64,000 nt of DNA from Solenopsis invicta (lineage: Eukaryota; Arthropoda; Insecta; Hymenoptera; Formicidae): NCBI RefSeq assembly GCF_016802725.1, contig NC_052671.1:5271001-5335000 (forward strand), in the 5' to 3' direction. Positions 38,113-49,000 of this stretch are shown here, in pieces. The position numbers were made by a program, and so were the translations under genes. The notes beneath the pieces were generated by a model that was not told where the DNA came from, searched no databases, and saw nothing but the letters and a program-made list of their open reading frames with translations. Each line of letters opens with the position of its first letter. Positions within the stretch are counted from its first letter, which is position 1.

Positions 38113-38205
38113 AATTTCAGTTTTTTTTTTCGAAAACGTGATAGGTCAATTTGATATTAGGGATCCACATTAAAGGGACCTAAATTAACATTTTAGATTT
38201 GTTCG

Positions 38206-38646
38206 GTTTTTAAGAAGAACCCCCAATGTAATATCACGAAATTAAATTGCTAATCAATTTAATTATTTTAATGCTTGCACGCATCTGTACTATATCCTCC
38301 CTAATCCCGAAAAATCACACAATTTTGACACTTTTTTGGGACCTAAATAAATAAAAGGTTTGTTCGCGTCGCATTATCCAAGAGCACTTGGATCACTTTT
38401 ACCACCAATCACAGCATTAGAACTATTGCTGTGATTGGTGGTAAAAGTGATCCAAGTGATCCAAGTGCTCTTGGATAATGCGACGCGAACAAACCTTTTA
38501 TTTATTTAGGTCTCAAAAAAATATCAAAATTGTGTGATTTTTCGGGATTAGGGGGGATATAGTACAGATGCGTGCAAGCATTAAAATAATTAAATTGATT
38601 AGCAATTTAATTTCGTGATATTACATTGGGGGTTCTTCTTAAAAAT
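38206..38646. repeat. near-perfect long hairpin, 211-bp arms and 10-nt loop
   Basis: The left arm (38206-38416) is repeated in reverse complement at 38427-38646 with only a few differences: the right arm has a 9-bp tandem duplication (GTGATCCAA) and scattered single-base changes (for example CTCCCTAATCCC against GGGATTAGGGGGG). The loop is TTAGAACTAT. Arms contain CGCGTCGCATTATCCAAGAG and GTTTGTTCGCG. No open frame of note. Such high arm identity points to recent formation, a young MITE, or selection on the fold. Confidence 0.9.
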
Positions 38647-39249
38647 CTGTGTTGTAAGTCCAGAAAAATAATTCGGCGCTCAGTTTGGGGAATCTTATAA
38701 ATGTTTGTAAATTCACCTAAAAAATGTTGAACACTAAGAGCTGCTTTTGACCGGTATTGCCATTTCTAGTTAGTTTAATTTGTGTAATTTTTTTTTATAA
38801 CTGTATAATAGTAAGATAATTATATTTTTTAAAGAACAGTAATGTACAATTTTTTGTGGTTTTGTGAATGAAGGATACAATATAATATTGTTTCATTAAT
38901 TTTTGTACACACAAATATCTGGCTCATATTGGTAAAATATTATATTTATTGATTTATCTCGTTCTAGTCTAATAATCTACTTACGATTTTTACTAATTTT
39001 ATTTTTGTTGATTTATTTTATTAGTATTATAAGAAAAAGTATTAGAAAAGTAAATTTTGTGTTTTTAATTTGATCTTGTTTTAGCATTAAAAAAGTAACG
39101 GAAATAGTAATTGTTACTTTTTAAATAACAGTAACAAGTTAATTTTCAGAATTACAAATTAATTATCACGTTATTAGTAATATATTTATTAAACAAATTG
39201 ATAGCAAATTGTCATTAAGTTGGATCAAAATCGTTCAGACTATGACATA

Positions 39250-39402
39250 CTCAGGCCGGGATTTATAGTCGATTCTTATTTCAAGATCGTCTTAAGTAAC
39301 GTCTTAAGATGCTAATACGGCTCTCTGATTGATTGATGGCATCTTCAGATGATACTTAAGATGATCTTAAATATAAGAATCGACTATGAATACCGGCCTC
39401 AG
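39250..39402. repeat. foldback element G
   Basis: The arms start TCAGGCCGGGATTTATAGTC and end with the complement GACTATGAATACCGGCCT. GATTCTTAT(A)TTxAAGAT and GTCTTAAGTA blocks pair as well. Arms about 62 nt, about 85% identical, short central loop. Confidence 0.75.
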
Positions 39403-39978
39403 TGTCACTTGTGTATAAACTTGTGTTTTGTTAACAAAGCCTGCAAACATAACCATATAACGAATTGACAGGGAAGTTGAGCAAGCTTGCATAGCGCTCT
39501 CTGACGACAGAGCTTGATCGGTTTGAGCCGCCAATTTACTCTCCGATTATGTGCACTTATATATACATTTGCCCGTATATTTTCGCCTATTAAATTATGT
39601 CAGCTGATGTATATGTCTGCTAGCGTTTTGCCAATATCATCATGAATTAAATTTGTATTAAATTTGTATGCTTCAACAAGATTTGTAGCAAGATTTTGCA
39701 AAATCTATTTTTTGATAGACTTAAATGGCTATCAAATCTGGTCAGTTTATTTTTTCAATTCGAAAACGTATATATAATATAAATAACGGTGACGAATTAT
39801 TTTTAATCTTTTTACACCCGTCATTCTGTTCTGAGGCAATCTTCAGATCCATCTAGATGTCAAATTAATCGATATTTGAACAACAATAATAAGAACAATA
39901 TTTTGATTTCTCCAAAATCGTTAATAGAAAAATTTTGAAAAAATCACCATCTCTGAACTATTAAGAACAATAACAGAG

Positions 39979-40205
39979 GCCTAGTTTATACTGAGCACTT
40001 GATACTTGGACTAACTAGTAACTTTCTCTTAAATTATCTTAATTTCGGTAATAAATTTAAAGAATAATATATTAAGCTGATATTAAGAAGATGAATTAAG
40101 ATAATTAAATATACATATCATGTATACATTTACATGCATCGTCGAAATTATGATTAATTTAATAGAAAGTTACTTGTTAGTATCAAGTGTTCGGTGTAAA
40201 CTAGG
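39979..40205. repeat. foldback element H
   Basis: CCTAGTTTATACTGAGCACT at the left end pairs with the complement of GTGTTCGGTGTAAACTAGG at the right end. CTTGATACT, AGTAACTTTCT and TTAAATTA also pair. Arms about 65-70 nt, separated by about 90 nt of AT-rich sequence. Confidence 0.75.
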
Positions 40206-41090
40206 ACAGAGAAAAAATTTTTTTCAAATAGAAACAATTCGAGATTGAAAGGGTTAAAAAGTAATTTTTCAATCCTGCAAGTGGGCAATGTAATGAAATC
40301 TTTTTTATCGGAAAATACAGGTTACATAACATCCGACCTAGGAAATAAAAACAGGAGGAGGAAGCATGTTAATTTCCTAATAGATATTATTTTAAGATCA
40401 AAAATATGCTGAGTCATATAATATGATGTTCGATTGTTTTATTGTATAATAAGAATTTTCATATTGGTATCGACGTCTACCAGACGATACGCATGGATAT
40501 AAACATGATTAAGATAGAATTGATTTATCAAAATCAAAAGATCAGAATCCATATTACGGTCAAGTATTGGACTTGAGATCGAAGTAAACTGACAAAAATC
40601 GATCGGCATACGACGAGGAGCTGCGCCGTTCCCCCCACCATGAGCTCTGCCATTGGTGCGCCGAGTAAAAGGGAAGGGTTCTGTTCATCAACCGTTCAAT
40701 AAAACGAATCCGTGACGAAGATTCTATGTATAAATTGTTAAAAGATCTCACATGTACGTTAGACGTAGCCAATGAAATAATTTTGGGCCCAATATAAGGA
40801 TTATTAATTGCATGTGTGTCAGTAATTATGCAAATATTTACATGACAAGGTAATAAAATCGATAAGACCAGCGTATCGTGTCACACAGTGTTACATTCGA
40901 ATGAAAATACAAATTTGCAAAAATGTCTGAAAGAAAAAAAAAATTGAATGGAATGGAACATATGAGTGCAGTAGTGGGAAACGAACCATGTTTCTTTGGG
41001 TTTGATTACGTGAAAAAAGAAATTTGTATTTGGATTGTGCCATATGTTTTTATCGCTCCTACAGACGGATGAAAACGACGGAGTGGGGAA

Positions 41091-42180
41091 ATTTTGCGAA
41101 AAATAATTCGCCAATGTGCCCGGGGTCTGTACGCGGCGGGTTAAAAATAAGATCCTCTTATTGCGCAGCGAATCGGGAGGCCACGAGTGCAGTTTCTGCT
41201 CGCGTTTTCGACGCTTCGTGCACATTCGGCAATCATCGGGAATGGAAACTCGGGGCCTAAGTGTAGTGTGCTCCACGCTCCACGCTCGATGCGCAGACCT
41301 GTGGTGATGACGCTTAGGCCAGTTCGCGCGGTTTCTTTAATTCGCGTTTTGACGTTACGCGTTTGGGGAAGGGAGCGATGCGTGGAGCGGCGATAACAAC
41401 ATATACGACCGTTCCGCAAAGCGTTCTGTTCCCGATCGAAGTGCCGTCGCTCGCTTCTCTCGTGGCGTCTCGTTTGTGCCGAACGAACGCCCTCCCGATC
41501 AAGCGTAACTTCTCGCAACTGCAGCTCGCGCGTCCACCGTCTACGTAACTCTCGATGCCGGTACAAAACAATTTGCTCCATTTAAGGGGCACGATCTTTC
41601 TAAGGTGATGCACTTTATTAAGTGATTTTACATAGTAAGTGCGCTTCCTCTAACGTGTTCTGCGTTCGAGGTTGCATGGCAACGTGATTCGCCGAGGGCC
41701 GTTGCCCGAGTAAACAAAAAATTAAATAAAATGTTAGACCAACGAGATCGCGTCGAAAATCACAAAAGATAAGAGCAATTCCTTCTACGAAGCACATCGT
41801 TGTACGATTCTTAGCGTGAGACGCCTGTCCCCAGCCCGCCATCTTTTGCCTCGACGAGGTCAGGGCCCTCGGCCCCCTAGGCAGGGCCTGATCGCGCCGT
41901 TTGATCTCCATGAGCAATCTCCATGAGGCATTACGCACAATTCACTTATGAGCGCGACGAATCTCTCGTTTCATTGTTGGGTCGTGTTTATACGTCACTC
42001 GTTATGCTCAGCAAAATAGTGACCTCGCGCACGATGGGCATCGATCCAGAATGAAGCACGAGCGCACGCGCGCATGTGTACAGTTGGCGTCAAAACGTTA
42101 AGACGCTTTTTCGTGTAGCGAAATCTCCGGTGGTAACCTCTCTGCACTGATCGCAAAAATTAAGGCGATGGGCGACAGTT
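41091..42180. promoter_or_regulatory. CpG-rich island, possible distal promoter/noncoding exon
   Basis: About 1 kb of GC- and CpG-rich DNA in an AT-rich desert, similar in composition to the promoter islands of striatin and the RNF144-like gene. The nearest plus-strand gene is windei, whose start codon is 3.9 kb further on behind a plausible 5' UTR acceptor (TAATTATAG at about 45969), so this could be its promoter and first noncoding exon; a divergent noncoding RNA is also possible. Overlapping frames on both strands (for example 41141-41581 and 41618-41938 on the minus strand) resemble no family I know. Confidence 0.4.
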
Positions 42181-42261
42181 ATATCGGCGTGTTCAACGGA
42201 GATGAATTTTGTTCGCTTCCAACCAAGATAGCACGAGTATCCAAAATCGGGACACAAGACA

Positions 42262-43535
42262 ACTTATGTCCAGTTCCATCATTGTAAATTAACTTTAATC
42301 TCAGTTTAACTCACTCTCTTCATCGTTTTCTAATTTTTAAAACTAGAAAAAGAAAAAGTTAAGTCAAGATTAAAGTTAACTTGCATTGGTGAAAATGGAC
42401 ATTAAAGACTTCTTATGTTTATTTTTGTCAATGTAGATTAACTTTAATTTTGGTTCAACTTGCTCTTTATCTTTTTTAGTTCTAAGAATTGGAAAGACAT
42501 AAAGAATAAGTTGAATCAATATAAAAGTTAATCTATATCGGTGAAAATACACATTAATGTTCATTTTCATCAATGCAGATTAACTTTGATTTCAATATAA
42601 TTTATTCTTTGACCTTTTTTAGTTCTAAAAATGAGAAAAAGATGAAGAATAAGTTAAACTATGATCAAAGTTAATCTATATTGGAAATAGATGTAAAGAT
42701 GTCTTTTTATAGCTTATAAATACATTTAAGTGATTTTTAAGATATCTAATGTCTCTATTTTGGACATGGTGCTACTTGAGAAAAAAAAAGACTACCACAA
42801 AAGGTGGAAGAAGTTATTTTTAAAATTGACTTATGTTCAAAATATTCCTTTCATTTTTTTACCTTTCCCCTCCCTTTTTTGTTTATACAATATGTTTAAC
42901 TTTTTTTCCTTCTTTTGTGGTTGTCCATTTCTTTTTCTTAATCAGCATTATGTCAAAAATTGAGACATCAGACGTTTTAAAAGTGTTTTTAAACAATGTC
43001 AGGCTGAAGGACATCTTTAAGAAATCTTTAAGTCCATTTCTAACAATGCAAATTAACTTTGATCTTGGTTTAACTTTTATCTTATCTTTTAGTTCTAAGA
43101 ATTAGGAAAGAATAAGTTAAATCGAAATCAAAGTTAAATTTTGATTGATGGAAATGGACATTAAAGACTTCTTAAAGTTGACCTTCAGTTTGACATAGCT
43201 TAAAAACACTTTTAAAACGTCTAATTTCTCAATTTTGGATATAGTGCTGATTGAAGAAATGAGTTTGATGGCCACAAAAGGCACTAAAAGGAAAAGTTAA
43301 CCATATCGTGTGGAAAAGGGAAGGGGAAGGAAGAGAAAGGAGAGGGATATTTTAAACATGAATCAATTTTAACAATTACTTTTCTCTATGTTCATTTACA
43401 CCAATGTAGATTTAACTTTCACTTTGGTTTAACGTTCTCTTTATTTTTTAGTTTTCAGAATTAGAAAAAGTTAGAGAAAGTAAAGTGTAGATTAAAGTTA
43501 ATCTACATTGGAAATAGACATTAGATTCCTGTTTA
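42262..43535. repeat. array of five related hairpins with a nested foldback
   Basis: Five units of about 130-150 bp (about 42262-42412, 42413-42558, 42559-42695, 43030-43175, 43385-43530) share one plan: (G)TCCATTTxCA(T/C)CAATG, TAGATTAACTTT, a GGTTTAACTT-CTTTATC-TTTTTAGTT block, a short turn round CTAAGAATTAG, then the mirror image ending AAAGTTAATCTACATTGG and AAATGGACATTAAAGAC. Each can fold as a stem of about 55-60 bp. Between units 3 and 4 (about 42715-43005) sits a different inverted repeat whose arms include CTCAATTTTTGACATAATGCTGATT and CCACAAAAGGTGG-type sequence, and part of that arm returns at 43195-43330. Confidence 0.75.
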
Positions 43536-46032
43536 CTTTTAGTTTATAGTTCAGAATATAGAAATTATGCAAATGTAAAGTGATAATGGAACAGTCGTCT
43601 CTATATTCCTTTACCTACTTTGTTCCAAAGTAAACAATTCTTTGTTTGAAATTCATACGAGAGATATCGTTCAAAACCGCATCGAAATTATTTGCTCTTT
43701 CTCCTGCCTCTTCTTTCTATTCTTTGAAATGTATTAATTTCTCACTATTATGTTTGATGAAATATAAATCATGTAGGGAGGTTACTCATGGGACAAACAA
43801 TGTCTTAATAATGCCAACTCTATAATTGGTTGCGTTTTTCGTTGACAATACCTTCACGCGCAGGATTGATGATGAGGGATAAGTGTCGGATGTATATGCG
43901 CGACTATTGATGCTGTCGCTCGGAATATGAAATGGAACTGCCTGTATAACTTATTTCACGAATATTAAAACTTTTTTTAAATATTTCTGTAGTAGCCTTA
44001 AAAATTGTAAGTGGTTTAGTATTAAAAACATTACGCGCATTTATAATTTATGATATATTTTTTAAAACTACAGACAGTAGAGGAGAAGGTGATATTGTGA
44101 TTACTCATTTACATTTTATATAGTAACTTTATTAAATTGAAAACTTAAATTATATTTATTTAACTATTCTTCAATAGATTTTAGACTCAAAATTACGACA
44201 TATTTAAGTCCAATTTTTCATTATCTGGTTAACTTGTAATTAAATTGAACTTGACGTTTTATCCAATGGGTTTCACTTATGATAATGCCATAGGTGAAGC
44301 TCATTGGTGAAGCTAAAACATCAGGTTAAGTTTAATTATAAGTCACAGATAATAAAAAATTGGGCCTTATTATATTGAACATTACTAAATATTATTATAA
44401 AAATATAACGACATTGCATAATAGATTGAAGAGGGACAGAGACGGGTAATATGGCTACTACAAGAATAAATTAAAAAAGTTGATTTTAATTTGAAAAACA
44501 TAATATTTTGTTATAAAATTAAATATTTTTTCCAAATAAAGAGAAAATATTGTAGAACATGTGCATATGTATGTGCATACATATAAACCTTCTGTATATA
44601 GACTGCAGTATTGAAAATCTATACATATAATGTACTCTATAGATTAGCAATAAAATTACAGTCAACTTATCAAATAATTTTGATATGAAAATTTTGAAAA
44701 AGAGGCCTATTAAAACGTCAGTACGTATAAGGGTCATATTAGTAAAATTCTATAATATTGTTTAATTTTGCGTATCTCCAAATGTATAGTCGAATAAAAT
44801 GTTAAACAACAAAAAAAAACAGTATACATGCATTTGTATGATAATACGTTTAAAAAGAATGAGGAAATGTAATTAAATGTTAAAATGTACCTTGAAAAAG
44901 TTTCGAAATGTTTTTAAAAGTAAAAATGCTTTATAACAAATATCGGCTATTGTGTATTGGCGTCGCGCGTCACCACATAACGGCAAACTATTAAACAAAT
45001 GATTTCATAAGTTAATTACTAGTATTTGCCTAATAACGGAGATAATAAGATTGGTCATAATATACATATTTATACGGCCAATAATATATCACCTCTATTA
45101 CATCATAAAATAATAAATTTTCGGAAAATATAAACACACCATTTTATGATTGTAAAAATTTTTGGTAATAAAAGTTTATAAATATATTTACTAGAATATC
45201 AGTTTTTTTCCGTTTTACTAAATTTATCTCTGAGTTAATAGATTTGTTAACGTATTTGTATGTACAGTCATGAAACTTACAATTGTCCGGATATAGGCTA
45301 TTGGAATTTATTTTATGCTACAAATTTAGTAAATATAATTTTTTAGGGAAAACTCGATTGAAAGTGAAAATTTTTGCCAGTGCATCTCTATCGTAAGCAT
45401 ACTTGTGTTCAAGTTCGCTGGTTTATTGTTAACATCAGATCAAAAGGTGTATTTATATAAAATTACAATAAAGATCTGATTCTATTGTATCTTTGTTTCT
45501 ACTTAACTTTAAAAATATATGTGAAAGATAGTAAAATAATATTAAATTAATATTAAATAATTAATAAAACACAATATTAAATAAATAAACAAACTTTTTG
45601 CAATGGATGTAAGTAGTGCAGCGAAAAACTGTTGTAACCAGGAAAACTTGATTAAAAAGTTGACCTTGATCTTTGACTTTAATTTACAATTAACTGATTT
45701 GATTCATGTTTTGCCTCGGTCAAACAGCAAAGATTTTTAATCGAAATTTCTAATCGAATTTTGCTTTAAAAAAGTAATAATATTTGGTGAATGTAGCATA
45801 ACATTAATTCCCAGTATCCTAGTTTGGACACTTAGTTTCATTGATAATAAGGAGAGTAATATATGCTATACGGTATATATAGTACAGATATATACATATA
45901 ATGTATGAAATAAAATTATAGTATTATATTGTACATACATTTCTCATGTAGTTTTCTATTTAATTATAGATTGAATGATATTTAATAGACGAGATAAATG
46001 AACAGTGACACTTTACTGTGCTCAATTTTATA
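43536..46032. other. windei 5' flank
   Basis: AT-rich, with one foldback at 44200-44367. No gene is supported; short open frames are random in an AT-rich background. Near the end, TAATTATAG at about 45961-45969 could be the acceptor of a 5' UTR exon that includes the windei start at 46033. Confidence 0.45.
44200..44367. repeat. foldback element I
   Basis: Left arm AAGTCCAATTTTTCATTATCT with GTAATTAAATTGAAC and GTTTTATCCAATGGGTTTCAC pairs with the right arm GGTGAAGCTCATTGG, TTAAGTTTAATTATAAG and AGATAATAAAAAATTGGGCCTT. Arms about 75 nt, about 80% identical, loop about 15 nt. Confidence 0.75.
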
Positions 46033-49000
46033 ATGGAGAAGGCACATACTGGAGTGCATAATTCAGAATCTAATCTCATAGTCTCATGTGTCGATACTGA
46101 CATTGATGAACTGTCGAAAGAGAAAGAAGAAGAATTATTATTTGGTGCGGAAGAAGAAGGAGACGATGAAGATACACTGTCCGATGATAGTTTGCGCTTG
46201 AGATTATCTGACGACGATGATATTGAGCGAGAAGACGCTACAAGAAATGATATAAATACCGCGAAATTAAAGCTAAAAAGTAAAACAACTGGTAACTATT
46301 TTTTATCTGTGACCATTAGACTAACACATTACTTATTATTATATGTTATTAAGTAGTTTTTGAAGTTTTGTTTAATACATTTTTTAAATATATTTTGTTT
46401 AATAATTGTCTAAAATAAAATATAAATGTTAACTTTAAGAGATTTTTTCGTCTTTTAAATCTCGAATTAGACATATAAAAAAACATGTTGTAGGTTTAGT
46501 AACATATTTCAAGGAGAATTGAATGAATATCGGAAAGTTGTGTCAGGTTTCCTTTATAAAATGTTATAAAAATACATATAAATCTATAGAAATATGAAAT
46601 ATAAATATTACAGAGAGAGAAGGGAGGGGGGAAGAAAGAGGAAGAGTGGTTATGTTTTGTAAAATATAATTAAGAAAAATTTTTTTATTTAATTTAATTT
46701 CTTTACTAAAATGTTCAATTTTAGATACAATCGTAGAGAAGACATTGTGCTCTGACGTGCAGCAGTCTGTGGAAGTTTCCAAGCATTGTGATGATGAAGA
46801 AGCAGTAGAGGAGGAGCATAATACAGGTAATGTCTCTGAACGACAAAATTGTAAATAATTTATGAAAAAAGTAGTTTTTACAGTATTAAAAATGTTGATA
46901 CAAATTTCTAAACATAATTCATATAATTACTTCTTACTGGCCCTCACTTTCAAAATTGAAAGTAAAGAAGAGATGAATTATTTCATCAAAATTTGTTGCA
47001 GCAATTAACGTCCCAGAAAATTCAGCCTTACCCTTAGATGAATGTACATCCGAAAATAAGCAAATACAAGATAGTACACATAATTCGGAAAATACCAATG
47101 CAATTATTAATGAATCTAATGAAAAGTGTACGTTAGAATCTAACATAAATTTAACAATTACTGATGTAAACGATGCACGTTTTAGTGCAGCTATTGAACA
47201 ACATACAGCATTAGAAAATGATAATTTATTTACAAATAATCGTGTACAGACAAATGTTCGAGACGCAGAACTGACAATTCAGAATAAAGAAAATCTAAAA
47301 GAGACAGCTAACGATAGTAAAGAAATAATGACAACAGATTCTTGTGAGTTAAAAAATAAAGTAGATATCAATATAGACAGTAATGATTCTAGAGATTCTG
47401 CTAATGTTAATATATCTAATAGTGAAAAATCGTCTACGATTACAATTATTTCTAATAACAATGATGATAATTTAGGGGACAAAATTATAGATAAAGATAT
47501 TAAAGATGATAATCACTTATTAAAACGCTCACAAGACGACCTTAATAATGGTTCAGATTGTGTGGATTTAGTCAAATCTGATAATTCCAATGATTCACTA
47601 TCTCATAAAGATATTCTTTTACATAAAAGTAAAAACAAAAATTCAGAGCCTGCGAACGAAACAGAAGGCAAAAATGTATCAAATATGTCAAAAGTCACGG
47701 ACAAGTTGACGAATACTTCACTGAAACAAAATCAAAATAATTTATCCAATGTTGAAGACAACATGGAAGTAACGATCGAAGATGATGATATTGATAAATC
47801 TGAAACCACAATTGTAGATAAGAAATCGTCTGTATTACAAGATATATTATTATCACCTATCAGTGCGGATAATTCTAATAAGTCTAATAATGGAACTAAA
47901 AACGATCAAACGGTTGTATCAAGGAAAAAACGAATTAGAAAAACAATTGATACCGTACAAAATCATGAAGATAAACAAGGTAGGAAATACTTACATCAAA
48001 AGCAAAACATGGCATGTCATCAATTTCTATAATAAGAGATTAACAAAAAAGAGGACATTAAGCAAAGAAGATTTGATAGAGATCTTCAGTTTTATATAGT
48101 CAAATACTATATTACTTTATGATTTCTAAGCAGATTTATGGATGATTTATATACATAACTTTTATTTTACGCAGAAATTTTTTAGCGAGTTATATATATT
48201 ATTTTATAAGTGTCCTGATATTTATATGTATTTATGATAATGTAATAATAATTTAAGTGATAAATATATACAAAGAAGATAGAGATAACTGTTTTAAAAT
48301 TTAAATTAAATATAAATGAATGAGCATACGAGTTGAACTAGTTGTGCTTATAAACTTTATATAACAATGGTTAATAGATATATAAATGTTTCAATCATAG
48401 ATTAGGTCATCCTTAGTTGGATAAAGAATCACAATAATAAAATTAAAAATAATCGTAATGTTGAACAGAAGCTGATGTCTTGGTAAGCCGGTTCTGGAAA
48501 ATGTTGGAAGAAAAGAAATTGTATCAAAATTGAGGCACTGTGTTCTGATGCAATTCTTTCTCTTTTGATATTTTTCGAAATTAATTCAGAAGACATCAGC
48601 TTCTATTCGACATTGCGGCTATTTTTAATTTTATTATTTTGTTTCTTTATCCAACTGAGTATGATTAACATCAAAACGTTTGTAAATTTGTATGTAGCTA
48701 TATAAAATTTATAACGATATTGCTATATAAAGTTTATAAAAGCACCTAACAACTAATTCGACTTGTATGCTTATTTCATTTAATTTTTAATTGTTTGAAC
48801 TTTTGAACTTTTTTTTGTTATTTTTTTATTATTTTTTAAAATTAATTTTATTAATATATTAATTATAAGAAAGTACATGCTATAAAATAAATAATTTTTT
48901 TACACAAGTCTGTATATTTTGTTGTACATGTAAAAGTTTACTATAGTTTATTTGTAAGTTTTGCTATATATTTTTAAATATCAAATTATTTTTGCATTTT

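Larger units (their letters stand above)
31216..41090. other. 10-kb gene desert with many foldback elements
   Basis: No protein gene is supported on either strand. Contents: a relative of foldback A (about 31285-31370), foldbacks at 32454-32545, 32904-33188, 33880-34016 and 34575-34690, TA/TG/AC microsatellites at 34085-34400, a 19-bp tandem triplet at 35758-35814, a perfect 30-nt palindrome at 38083-38112, the long hairpin at 38206-38646, and foldbacks at 39250-39402 and 39979-40205. A less AT-rich patch at 35080-35670 could be a promoter or exon of a noncoding RNA, but I cannot define one. Confidence 0.5.

Noticed and set aside
41141..41938. Minus-strand frames of 146 and 106 codons in the CpG island
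   Set aside because: No domain or family similarity, Arg-rich composition typical of antisense CpG-island frames, and competing frames on the other strand.
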